Origin: Odontesthes bonariensis
Lineage: Eukaryota; Chordata; Actinopteri; Atheriniformes; Atherinopsidae
NCBI RefSeq assembly: GCF_027942865.1
Contig: NC_134509.1
Location: 11,992,017 to 12,056,016, forward strand
DNA length: 64,000 bases
Direction of reading: 5' to 3'
The notes below the pieces were generated by a model, which was not told the DNA's origin, ran no database searches, and was given only the letters and a program-made list of their open reading frames with translations. How positions within the stretch are numbered: position 1 is the stretch's first letter; the number at the start of each line of letters is the position of its first letter. The position numbers and the translations under genes are program-made. Shown here piece by piece: positions 1 through 12,228 of this stretch.

Positions 1-513
1 GTGACACTGATGAATCCAGTTGTATGTGAGCAACTTATTTCTTAAAGCTACTGTCTTAAAAAAAATAACATCCACGTAGAAATTGTTATTAAACTGTATG
101 TAGAACACTGCATGCTCAAATACTGTTTAATCAAAAAATAAATGTGTTTTCATCTATGCTCTGTCTGAAATATATTGACGCCCTTCTTTAAAAGAAGTCA
201 AATTCACAAGAATTAAGCAGAAACAGATGATTGCCAAACGTGTACCAACAACACTGATGCCTTTATCCTGATTTGTGTCAAGAAGAAATGAACTCACTAT
301 ATGGATTCTTTTTTTTCAAAGGTGCTTGTGAAAACTTTTTTTTTTTTAACAATAGATAAGAAAATACTAAGCAATTCCTCATGTCTTTACACTGTAGATT
401 GCCAGGGTAAAACAGGAAATCGTTCAGTCATTTATTGAAAGATGTGCAAACACAACTGGAAATGCAGTGGAAAAGGTAGAAAACAAGTTTCTAAAATTCT
501 AATGACTTGAAAG

Positions 514-740
514 TCAACATTTAGTATGAGAACCTTTATTGTTCGACACAGCCTGAACCCTCTCAGATGAGCTTTCTTGTAATTTCTTTAAGTAGTATTC
601 AAGAATGATTCTCCAGGCTTCTTAAAAGGCATTTCAAAGCTCTTCTTTGGATGTTGGCTGCCCTTTGCTTCGTTCTCTTTCAAGATGATCCCACACCGCT
701 TTAACAGCATTAAGTTCCGGGGCTCTGGGGAGGATTCATC
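514..740 (-). mobile_element. Tc1/mariner transposase 3' end, decayed (U1)
   Basis: Read on the minus strand from about 720 to a stop at 514-516, one frame gives the end of a Tc1-type DDE transposase: PELNAVKAVWDHLERE, then KGQPTSKEEL, then KKLQESSSERVQAV and NNKGSHTK. The PELN...VWDHL stretch is the region of the last catalytic acid in this family (SP[DE]LNPIE..W in active elements; here the N is followed by AVKAVW, so the Glu context is changed). At least two in-frame stops interrupt it. No terminal inverted repeats were found, so this is a fossil. Confidence 0.75.
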
Positions 741-1662
741 CCTCCAGAAAGACCTGTTGCCTCTGATTTTCAGTTCGATTCTTGTGTCATTTTGGCATAC
801 CTCAGCCTTTTCTTATCGTTTCCCTTCCTTTAAAAATGGCTTCTTGTTGGTGCAAAAATACTACTTTATGTCTGTTAAACTGTTCTCTTTGGGTTTTTAT
901 GTTTGTACATGTAACTGATGAATAGGAACTAAATCTTTTTTTGTGACAGCTGTAACTGTAAAATAATTTTTAAAAAGTTGCTTTTTCAAGTTTGTTATAT
1001 AAAGACACAACAATGGTTCATATCTTGAGCTTAGAGCTTTAATGACTCATTGCTCACATTTTAGTGGCTTAACACACCCAAAAAAAACACTGAATATTCT
1101 GAAAATGGTACATGGTCTGGACTGATATGGGGTGAAAAAGAAGCCAATGTTCATTTCTTTGAAAGGTTTTAAAAAAGACTGGAGACTAATTTAAAAGATT
1201 ACATGTAAGTCTGGCTCCTTGGATGCAAAATATAAAGAAACCAGGGTCGGTTCAAGCCTTTTTGCACCGTAATGTAGGTCAATTGATATTTTGTTGTATG
1301 CTGCCCTTGATGTAAAGCTTAACACTGTGTACTGCAGAATATATTTCAGGGTTTTATTCATAAACAAAGAAGAAAAACTTGTAGAGACTTGACTTTGCAA
1401 AGCTTGCACGAGGTTAGCCTGGTTGCGTGCAAACTTTTTCTGAGAGAGCGTACATGGCGATGGGAGTGGCATTTTAAGGCTTTTGATCAGAAAAGGAAAG
1501 TGGTCGGTTAGAAGGAAAGTAATTACATTCATTCAGGTGATAATGAGATGCCATACACAGTTGTCAGGAAATCTATAACAAGTGTTCACCTCTTTGTGAT
1601 TCAGGAGTAGAAAACAAACGATCAAGATCACCAGGGTGATTCAGATTCATCCTTTATTCATC
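741..1662. other. sod3 3' flank, no gene seen (U1)
   Basis: A/T-rich spacer between the Tc1 remnant and the sod3 polyadenylation signal. Short open frames on both strands match no family I recognise. They recur in other units only because the whole unit does. Confidence 0.6.
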
Positions 1663-1668
1663 AACATC
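1663..1668 (-). terminator. Candidate sod3 polyadenylation signal (U1)
   Basis: AATAAA on the minus strand, about 204 bases past the sod3 stop. It is conserved at 21201, 35342, 46266 and 57949. A nearer AATAAA at 1779-1784 is lost by a T-to-C change (minus strand A-to-G) in U2, U4 and U6, so the distal site is the better candidate. Confidence 0.5.
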
Positions 1669-1871
1669 CACAACCAACCATAAACAATTCTTTTAGGATT
1701 TCAGTTGCATTGGCTGACAAACAATCATATATTGAATATTACTTCAAGTACATTGCTAATCAACTGTGACTTGGTTGATTTATTTTCTTTTTTGGTTTTA
1801 TATAAGAATCCAGTGGATAAAATAATGAATAAAAACAAAGGCAAAATCTGTGTGCTAAACAAAGGAACGTC

Positions 1872-3040
1872 TCACTTGTACAACTTATACTGCATGTTCC
1901 AGAGTTTGGAGGAGGCAACCCCAATAACGCAGCAGGCGAGCCTTCGGCCTGCATTCCCATCTAACAAGCTCCCTGGGTTTCCACCAAGCCCTAAGTCATC
2001 TTCGCGTTCATGAATCACCACTGATCTTCCAAACACAGACGTGACTCCAAACAGTGTCGCATCAGATTCTATCAGCGCACTGATTTTTCCTTGCTGAGGC
2101 AAAAAGTTACCAAAGTCTCCTGGGTGGTTAGGGTGATCCACACCGTATGGATTGTAGTGGCCGCCAGTTGAGTCACATCCGCGGCTCAGGTCTCCATACT
2201 GATAGATGTGCACAGCTCTGTATTCTGGAGAGCCCTCTGTGGGGAAGCCACTGAAACTGAGAAGGACTTGCAGTTTTCCCTGAGAGGGATGCTGCTTAAA
2301 AAGCACCCGACCATAGATTTTGGGCAGGCCATCAGGGAGTGTAGAGCTCGGTTTCACTTTGCAGACTCCATACAGAGCGCCATTGGGCTGCGAGACCTCT
2401 GGTGGAAGCAGAGTATCAGTGTGCGCCGAGACACATTGTTGAAAGCCTGCCAGCAAGACCAACAGAGCGGTTTCCAGTACACTCACTGACCTGAAACATA
2501 TTGGAATAACAGGACAATGCATATCAAATGTCTTGCATGGGCTTTAGATTAAATCAACATATATTTTTGGCAGAATTTAGACTATTTAAATAAGTAAAAG
2601 AAGCTGTTTGTTTACAGGCAGGAGTCCTACAGTAAGAGGGTTATGTCACTGATGGGGTTGGAGCTGATTTAAGAAAGCCCATCAGGTAATTAGATGGTAT
2701 TTTCTATGTTAATTATAAGTTTGGTATAAAAGCCTAAAATGCAATCAACTACTACTTTTGTGCATTTTAGTAAAACAAAGAAAAAAAAAGGTAACATTTT
2801 TTTAACATGACAGTTTACAGTAGCACAGTGACTACCTCCATCATTTTAGTGGCTGGGATCTGTTACTTTTTACAAACTTCTACAGATTACACACTCAGGG
2901 ATGAGACTTCAAAACTACTAGCAGGTTTTTATCTTACCATAAAGGTAAACGGTATAACGCAGTGTGTAAAGTTAATGGCGTGCCCCTGCAAAACCATGAA
3001 GACTTTAGTATACTTACCCGTGTGGTCGCATGATCGCCAT
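1872..3040 (-). CDS. sod3: Extracellular Cu/Zn superoxide dismutase, U1 copy
   Basis: Secreted Cu/Zn superoxide dismutase (family reaction: superoxide to oxygen and peroxide). I read two coding exons: 3018-3040 (ATG at 3040, donor GTAAGT) and 1872-2490 (acceptor TTTCAG), joined in frame to give 213 residues. Exon 2 alone is also open to an ATG at 2522, but that start lies in the intron. Numbered on that 216-residue intron-start frame: signal peptide hydrophobic core about 15-27, cleavage likely after VSA (33). Metal sites: His105, His122 (bridging), His130, His133, Asp136, His171; active-site Arg194; Cys116/Cys197 as the structural disulfide. Residue 107, normally the second copper His of the HVH motif, is Tyr. 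The C-terminus ends without the basic heparin-binding tail of human SOD3. Neighbours: Tc1 remnant downstream, ccdc149 exons divergently upstream. The family call is firm; catalytic activity is not. Confidence 0.92.
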
Positions 3041-3134
3041 CAAAACAACAAGAATTCAAACTCAAGTCTTCAGTCTTGACAACCTGCTCAGCACAGATCC
3101 TCTGAAGAGTCACGGTAAGAGTGTTTGATAACAG

Positions 3135-3141
3135 CTTTATA
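3135..3141 (-). promoter_or_regulatory. Candidate sod3 TATA box (U1)
   Basis: TATAAAG on the minus strand, 95 bases upstream of the exon 1 ATG. Transcription would start near 3105-3110 and give a 5' UTR of about 70 bases. The same site is present in all five sod3-bearing units. Confidence 0.5.
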
Positions 3142-3836
3142 GGATTTTTTGGAAGGCGTTACCTCAGCTGAGGGTGGAGCAGGGTTTTTGTCTATCACCC
3201 ATGAAAATTGATAACATGGCAGAGGGAATGGTTTTACGAATGCGACTGACGGAATATTAGTGTGTCACTGACAAAGGCGGAGATATCAGATGCAAGCGCA
3301 TCTAGGCAGACGAATTGTTTTCATTCATTCACCTCTAACCTTGCTGATGTTTTAGGTTACAAATTGTTTATCAGCTGATGACTGTTTTGAGGGAGATTGG
3401 GAAAAGAAATCATGAACACATGCCACACTGATGTTGTATGCTGAAAAATCAAATGCACGCACGTTTATCTTGATTTATCTGTTTTATCTCTCATCATGGG
3501 TACTCGGAATCAAACTGTGATTAAAAATACAACATGATGTTCTGGTAAAGACTGACATTTTTTTACTTTTAGTTTTTAGGGCATTCACTTTATGAGCCTT
3601 GTACTTTTATCAAATGGCTGTTTGTGCAGTGTGCTGGAACCGCTTCAGATAATAACAATAAAGACTCATATATACTCATGCATCCTCTGAGTTGAGAGGC
3701 GAGAAGGAAACACCTGCTTGTAGCATGGGTAAATAACACATCTGCGAAGGTGCCATCATTGATGATTTCTGTTGTGTTGTGTTAGATAGTTATTTCCTTC
3801 TGGCCATAACGAACATCGACTAAGCCCTTTGATGCG
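3142..3836. other. Non-coding spacer upstream of sod3 (U1)
   Basis: No gene or recognisable element. It carries sequence variants that sort the units into groups (U1 with U5; U2, U4 and U6 together). Confidence 0.5.
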
Positions 3837-4270
3837 CAACATGGGTCAAAAGTGACCTGGCTGAGTTTTCATTTTCCATATCTTTGCAATAAAGTAACTT
3901 AATCATTCAACATACAAGGTATTCCTCAATTAACTTATTTTTTATCATCATGCGTCCTTATTTTATTTTTTCCTTTCTTACTTTTTGAATAAAAACCCTT
4001 TTTGTATCACTACCCCTATAATGCACAACATGGGTCAAAAATGAACCACATTCATTTTCTATGTTACTCCATGTATAGCTGAGGGTTTCTATGATGTATC
4101 TCTGAAATAAATTAATCATTAATCATTTTCTATTCCAAGTATGCAGTAAATATCTTGTTTTTGCTCAGCACAAATCTTTATTTTTATTTTCCTCTCTTAC
4201 TTTATGAAGAAGCACAGCTTTTGTAATTCTACATCTAGTTTACACACATGGGTCAGACAGGACCCACATG
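3837..4270. repeat. Degenerate tandem repeat with ACATGGGTC dyads (U1)
   Basis: Three imperfect repeats, each headed by ATGGGTC (3841, 4030, 4248; spacing 189 and 218). Each head is followed by a partial inverted copy (GACC or GACCC), then by similar A/T-rich stretches ending in a cttactt-t-tga/ttatgaa block. No coding potential. Origin unknown; a decayed DNA transposon or satellite is possible. Confidence 0.55.
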
Positions 4271-5660
<1,390 letters not shown>

Positions 5661-5935
5661 TAGATAGTCAAAAGTATGAACACGTAGTAGAGCGGGACGT
5701 GTTTCAGCAGAAGGCTCATCGGCTCAACGTGGAAATGAACCACATCGTGGTTCTGTCAGACGTCCTGAAGCTCGTCTGAGAGGGACTTCACGCTGTGCTC
5801 CAGCACCTCATTCTGTGGCAAAAACAACGCACGCCAAATCATTACCTCAACTGCGACTTCATCCAATAACACCGCGCATTTTCCGGTTTATAGGTTGTGT
5901 ATCATCTCTTACGTGTTCATACTTTTGACTATCTA
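5661..5935. pseudogene. Inverted, split ccdc149 exon b flanked by 26-bp inverted repeat (U1)
   Basis: The ends 5661-5686 and 5910-5935 are perfect 26-base inverted repeats (starting TAGATAGTCAAAAG). Inside, 5675-5746 on the plus strand encodes the second part of the exon (YEHVVERDVFQQKAHRLN). 5759-5812 on the minus strand encodes the first part (NEVLEHSVKSLSDELQDV), still preceded by its own intron acceptor (TGCCACAG). The stop after DV is TGA, which fits CpG decay of an Arg codon. The exon has been broken and its 5' half plus upstream intron flipped. Confidence 0.8.
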
Positions 5936-6034
5936 GGCAAGGCAAGGCAAGGCAAGGCAAGGCAAGGCAAGGCAAGGCAAGGCAAGGCAAGGCAAGGCAA
6001 GGCAAGGCAAGGCAAGGCAAGGCAAGGCAAGGCA
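5936..6034. repeat. (GGCAA)n array, about 20 copies (U1)
   Basis: Perfect pentamer run of 99 bases ending in GGCA. On the minus strand it follows an AATAAAGA-type end of the L2 LINE, so it is the element's expanded 3' tail repeat. It abuts the inverted exon block directly. Confidence 0.95.
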
Positions 6035-7700
6035 TCTTTATTTATATAGCTCATTTCATACCACAGGCAACTCAATATGCTTTACATAAAGACAAGGCAT
6101 TTAATAGAATAGACATCAAAACACAGAGTTAAAAGCAATCACAGAAGAGGGGAAAAAAGAAAAATATAAAACAATTAAGAGGATTTATAGCATTATGCTT
6201 TAAAATTATTTAAAGGAACTCAACCATAAGCACACTGAAAGAGAAATGTTTTTAACCTGGATTTAAAAGTGCTTACAGTTGTGGCTGATTTCAGTTCTGC
6301 TGGTAGTTTGTTCCAGTTGTGTGCAGCATAACAGCTAAAAGCTGCTTCACCGTGTCCAGTTTGAACTCTGGCCTCCACTATCTGACCTGAGTCAGTAGAT
6401 CTCAGAGCTCTACTGGGTTTATACTCAGCTAGCATGTCATTCATGTATTCTGGACCTAAACCATTCCGTGATTTGTAGACGAGAAGCAGAACTTTAAAAT
6501 CTATTCTGTATCTGACCGGGAGCCAATGTAAAGACTTGAGAACTGGGGTGATGTGATCTGATCTCTTTGTTGTGTTTAAAACTCGGGCTGCAGCCTTCTG
6601 AATGAGCTGCAGCTGTTTGAGACTCTTTTGGGGGAGTCCAGTCAGAAGACCGTGACATGAAACCCTTAACTCTGGATATGTTCTTAAGTTGATAAAAGGC
6701 TGTTTTGGTGACTGATTTGATATGATAGTTGAAGGTCAGGTCTGAGTCTATCAGCACGCCGAGGTTCCGGACTTGGTCTTTAGTTTCTAGAGATAGTGAC
6801 TCAAGGTGTTTACTGACAGCAAACCTCTTCTCTTTGTTGCCAAACACAATGACCTCAGTTTTTTCTTGATTTAACTGAAGGAAATGTTGGTTCATCCACT
6901 TTTTGACTTGCTCTAAGCAGTCGCACAATGACTCTATAGGACTGCAGTCATAGTTTTAAAGAAGTCAGATGGCATTGTGTCAAGACGGGATGTCGATGGT
7001 TTAAGATGCTGGACTGTTTCTTCTATGGTTTTTGGTCAACTGTATTGAATTCTGACATCATAGTTGATTGATTCCTAGGTGGTTTTAAGGATTGCGTCAT
7101 TTTATTATTTTGCTGATTTGTGTTGATATTTAGCCTTATAGATTTGATTGCTTTCATTTAAAAAGCAAGCGAATTCATTGCATTTTTCTGTGGAACAGAG
7201 TTCTGAAACTATCTGTTTTTGGGGGGTGTAAGCTTATCAACCATAGCAAACAGAGCACGAGTGTTGTTGATGTTCTTATTAATCATTTCAGATAAGTGTT
7301 GCTGTCTAGCCTTGAGTAACCCGTGGTTAAAATGACAAAGACTTTGTTTGTAGAGGTCATGGTGAATTTGAAGTTTAGTTTTTCTCCATTTACGCTCTGC
7401 TTTCCTGCATTCTGTTTTCAAGGCCTTTACCATCATAGTGTTCCTTCATGGTGTTCGCTTTCTGCACTCGCAGTTGATGACATAGCTATAACTTCCAGAA
7501 ACTTAGCACTGGTATTCTCATTTATGTACCTTTTTCTAACAGACACACGGGTTAACTGACTGTTTGGAGTTAACTTTAAGGCAGAGAACACACAGAAATG
7601 ATCAGAGAGCGCCAAGTCCTTGATATCAACAGAAGAAATGTCAACACACTTAGAGATAAACAGAGATAAAGAACTTTTTTGTTGCACTACTGCCACTGCT
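6035..7700 (-). mobile_element. L2-group LINE, 5'-truncated and internally deleted (U1)
   Basis: Minus-strand non-LTR retrotransposon fragment. From its 5' end: end of the endonuclease (SSVDIKDLALSDHF, about 7600-7650), RKRYINENTSAKF linker, a stretch before the RT, RT thumb region (VRNLGVLIDSDLTF, about 6750), and the C-terminal NWNKLPAELKSATTVSTFKS (about 6260-6330). A junction near 6950 removes about 573 bases covering most RT catalytic motifs. Several frame breaks. The 5' boundary is approximate. Confidence 0.8.
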
Positions 7701-8206
7701 TTATTAGTTCAGAAGGAAAATATTTGCATTTGCACCATATATTCAACATTATATTTGAGTTGTCATGGATCACAGCACGAAGTTGTCCTTAGTGTTCAAA
7801 TGTGTTTTTAGAAGTAATTTTAAGCTTAATGATTTCCTGATTGAGGCTTTTAGATAAACATAAAATATCTCACAGGTATTTACACGAGCGACTTGGTCAA
7901 CTTCAAAAAGAGGTCAACCTGCTCAGAACAAATCTGGTGAAGTACAAGGTAGCTACATTTTATTTTTTTATATATTGTTTTGTTTCCATAGGCATTGATG
8001 TTTTAAAACGGTCATTGACCTCTGAATTACATAAAATATCAAGCGTGTTTTTAAAGTAAAAAGCCTTATCCGACTACATTGATTTCAGAGTGCTCTGGAG
8101 AGTAGGAAGAACTCTAAAATCAGCGGCAAACCCAGCAGCAGTGCTCTAACTGGGGTGCTTTCTGCTAAACAAGGTCAGACTTTATCCACAAACGTTTTTT
8201 TTTTAA

Positions 8207-8669
<463 letters not shown>

Positions 8670-8806
8670 TGAGACACGTTTAGTCTAACATGTGTTCTAT
8701 GCATTCTTCACAATAATTCCTTCTCATGCTCTTTTTCTTCTTGCTTCCTGAAGGCCTGACTTATAATGTTTCTCTGGGAATATGTGGAAGTATGTTCCTC
8801 TGTTAA

Positions 8807-10682
8807 CATTGCCGTCTTTATAATAAGACTCTGATTTTTATCCTCTATTGCTTCTAATATCTGCCAGCATTTACTCATCTCTGTCTATTCTTACAATTTC
8901 ATTTGGTATATCATCATACATGTAAGCACAGCTGAATTCACCGCACAGACATCGTCTTTAAGTTACTTGAATGGTGGTTTTGTCAAGATGATGCTGCGGT
9001 TATAAAAGCAGGACCTCGCGAAAGCAGAGCGGCAGTCTGAAAATGCTGGGAGTGACTGTTAGATGACACAAAGTCTTAATGTGCTGATTTTCAGTCACAA
9101 TTTCGGACACATTTAACCATCTAACAAAATAAACAGAAAATTATGGGATTGAGATCAGCTTTATTTGAAACTCGGCTGTAATAACCCACACTAACACGCA
9201 GGCGTTATGCAGGAGTTATTCAGCCCCCAACTGCTTTCTCTGGGTGTTTTTGTCCAGTTTTGATGGGCTCAACTTTGTATGATTTCAGTCAGACTGACAT
9301 GTTTACATGCATTTTAAAATTCCGGTTTATTTCTTATCAGAAGCGTCACAGGGTCACGCTCATTGGGACAGCCCTGTGAAACACAACTGCGGCTAAGAAA
9401 ATCTAAGACTCAGGGTTCCTACACGGTCTCAGAAAGAATGGGGAGGTGTGCAGTTTGTTTTTAGCATTTTACAGTTCTGCATAAGAATGAAGGGTGTCTT
9501 ACACGGATTCCATGTAAAAGATAGACTTAGCCACCATTACATCCCCATGCTGGTTGGAAGTAAAAGACTTAAAATCTGCAAGTAGAAAATGGACAAATAA
9601 GTCCATGAATCTATCAGAAAGACTGTTGACTGCAGTTTACAGTTGACCTTATTTCGCCCTCTGTTGCCCATTAGTAAGAATGCAGTTTTAAGGGTGCTTT
9701 TTTTTTTTGATTCATTTTGATTTGTCTCTGCTTTCATATGAAAATTAGGGATACTGTGGAGGAACAAGACTTAACAGACACCATGAAAAATTTAAGTAAC
9801 TTCTTTTCACTTCTTTTTGTTTTTAAAAGAGACTTAAGGGGGGATAATGATGGTACAATTGTGTATGTTGATTATGTTGAGGAGAGGTAAGAGGAGAAAA
9901 GGTAGCGCCTGTTAGTTGACCGACCTGTCGGAGTATTGAAAACATATGACTGTGATGTACAAGCTGTCCCGCACAGTGAAGATATCGTGTTATCTTGTGA
10001 TGTTGAAGGTTAACGCTTTGATTGCACGAAGGCACTAATGGAACTTTGCTGTCTGTTCATCACACACACGTCATGCTGAACTCCTGCTGACTTCATGATA
10101 TACTCTGTAGAAAAGGTATCCACAAAGCTCTGTCTTCAGCACTCGGCTGCAGACTGGTGTGTCACCCCGACTGTTCCTTTCTCAACCGTTCATTATAAAC
10201 CAAAAAAAAAATTATTACTGTTGTGAGATCTCTGGTGCGTCTCACTTGGCACAACACATCCTGGTCACATGACGACCAAAGGTCTGTGGACAAAGACTTC
10301 TCTGCTTTGTGTCTTACATTTTCAATCTTCAGTCATCAACTTTGGAATAATTTCATCAGCACTCAACATTGAAGAAGAGTGATATTTGCTTCACAATTCT
10401 ACGGCTGCTGTATTTACGAACTGATACACTGGTTCAGGGTTCGTTTCATAAAGAAATTCCATTCTTTTTTTTTTTTAACAAAGGGACCAAGTGCAAATAA
10501 CGGTGTCAACTGACCATCAATAGAGATGGTGTTAGATAAAAGCCAAATATCTGTCAGAGACTTCCTCCTTCATCTTCCTGCCTCCTGAAGGCATCGTTGC
10601 AGTGACACTAAAGAAGCTTACCTCCAGCTGCTCTGAGACCTGTTTAAGCAAAGAAGCTTTTTTTTTCATTATTTGGTTTACT
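8807..10682. other. Unit tail, no gene seen (U1)
   Basis: No conserved coding sequence. A TATAAAAG followed by G/C-richer sequence sits at 9001-9008 with no recognisable transcript downstream. U2 rejoins this tail at the equivalent of about 9399. Confidence 0.5.
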
Positions 10683-10833
10683 GTGACACTGATGAATCCA
10701 GTTGTATGTGAGCAACTTATTTCTTAAAGCTACTGTCTTAAAAATAATAACATCCACATAGAAATTGTTTTTAAACTGTATGTAGAACACTGCATGCTCA
10801 AATACTGTTTAATTAAAAAATAACTGTGTTTTC

Positions 10834-11771
10834 TATCACCCCTTAAGCAAGCATGGGAGAAAGATTTAAATTATACCTTCTCAGAGGCTGAATGGGAGGG
10901 GATACTTAGGAATGGGAAGAGGGTATCGAGAGAGTTGAGGACTCGACTAGTCCAATTTAAAATATTAGATAGAATATACTGGACTCCTGTTAGGCTACAC
11001 AGGGTTAGCAAATAATGGTAAATGTTGGAGATGCCAGCAGGATAGCGGCACATTGTTACACATGCTGTGGGAGTCCCCAGATGTTCAGGTCTTCTGGGCA
11101 GCAGTTCATAGGACAGTGGGGGAGATCTTTGGCAAAGATATTCCTTTTTGTAATAGACTCTACACTCTTGGTGACCCTTCAGTTATGAGTGCTCTGCCTT
11201 CATTTCTTTCGCAGTGGGCCCAAACAGCAATTATGCTGGGTAGGAAATTATTAATATTGGAATGGAAATCTTCTTCAGCTCCATCGCTTAATCACTGGCA
11301 TACTTCTCTCGGCCAACTAGCTTCTTTAGAAAGGTTATCATTTAAATTATTGAACAAACTAGATGATTATGATCGAAAATGGGGACCCTCTCCAACTCAA
11401 ATACTTAGGCACCTGAATAGGCTTATACAGCTGAACTCTTGAAACTTCATGTCCAGATTTCGTTAGGCATCACTTTTGTTTGTATTTATTTATTTTATTA
11501 TTATTATTTGTTATTTATTTTTTATTTTTTTACTAATATACTAATACTGATGTGTATGATTATATTTATATATATTTTTTTTTTATTTGTTAATTTTTGT
11601 TTTGTATACATTCGTTCCTTTTACTACTTAATTTTGTGTGTAATGTTGTATAATTCACTTGAAGTCACTTGTCAAGGACTGAATTTATATTGTATAATAA
11701 TATAATGTGGATTATTGTTTGTTCATTGTTAATTTCTGAAAAATAAAAAAAGTTTAAATCACAAAAAAACC
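10834..11771 (+). mobile_element. L1-group LINE 3' fragment with target-site duplication (U2)
   Basis: A 5'-truncated element. An open frame to 11442 encodes the C-terminus of an L1/Tx1-type ORF2 protein, with the zinc-finger-like CWRC...HMLWESPDVQVFW pattern at about 11018-11100. The conserved region upstream is shifted in frame near 11005. The 3' end has AATAAA and a short A run. The flanks are a 10-bp direct repeat CTGTGTTTTC (10824-10833 and 11772-11781); the empty site is seen in U1. Confidence 0.85.
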
Positions 11772-12146
11772 CTGTGTTTTCATCTATGCTCTGTCTGAAA
11801 TATATTGACGCCCTTCTTTAAAAGAAGTCAAATTCACAAGAATTAAGCAGAAAAAGATGATTGCCAAACGTGTACCAACAACACTGATGCCTTTATCCTG
11901 ATTTGTGTTAAGAAGAAATGAACTCACTATATGGATTCTTTTTATTCAAAGGTGCTTGTGAAAACTGTCTTTTTTTTTTTAACAATAGATAAGAAAATAC
12001 TAAGCAAGCCCTCATGTCTTTACACTGTAGATTGCCAGGGTAAAACAGGAAATCGTCCAGTCATTTATTGAAAGATGTGCAAACATAAATGGAAATGCAG
12101 TGGAAAAGGTAGAAAACAAATTTCTAAAATTCTAATGACTTGAAAG

Positions 12147-12228
12147 TCAACATTTAATATGAGAACCTTTATTGTTCGACACAGCCTGAACCCTCTCAGA
12201 TGAGCTTTCTTGTAATTTCTTTAAGTAG
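12147..12228 (-). mobile_element. Tc1 remnant, 3' piece cut by the ERV (U2)
   Basis: C-terminal end of the same Tc1 fossil as at 514-740. The remainder continues after the ERV at about 20143-20287. Confidence 0.7.
12225..12228. other. ERV target-site duplication, left (GTAG)
   Basis: GTAG before the 5' LTR matches GTAG at 20139-20142. The empty site in U1, U4 and U6 has one copy. Confidence 0.9.

Noticed and set aside
685-918. 77-codon plus-strand frame near the unit start
   Set aside because: Its 5' part is antisense to the Tc1 transposase fossil; no independent similarity.
2208-2489. 93-codon plus-strand frame inside sod3
   Set aside because: Shadow of the sod3 coding exon on the other strand; no family similarity.
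2807-3079. 90-codon plus-strand open frame with a TATAAAA at 2725 upstream, present in all sod3-bearing units
   Set aside because: It is antisense to sod3 exon 1 and intron. The U2 copy has TTTAAAA instead of TATAAAA, and conservation is explained by unit duplication.
5661-5935. 275-bp block with 26-bp inverted repeats as a MITE
   Set aside because: The interior is a broken ccdc149 exon with its own intron acceptor, so rearrangement explains it better. A capturing transposon is not fully excluded.
5936-6034. GGCAA array as a possible CRISPR-like or coding repeat (KARQG frames in U5 and U6)
   Set aside because: Pure pentamer microsatellite at a LINE tail in vertebrate DNA; no spacers, and the frame has no start context.
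11439-11705. 88-codon Tyr/Phe-rich frame after the L1 ORF2 end
   Set aside because: A/T-rich 3' untranslated region of the L1 fragment.
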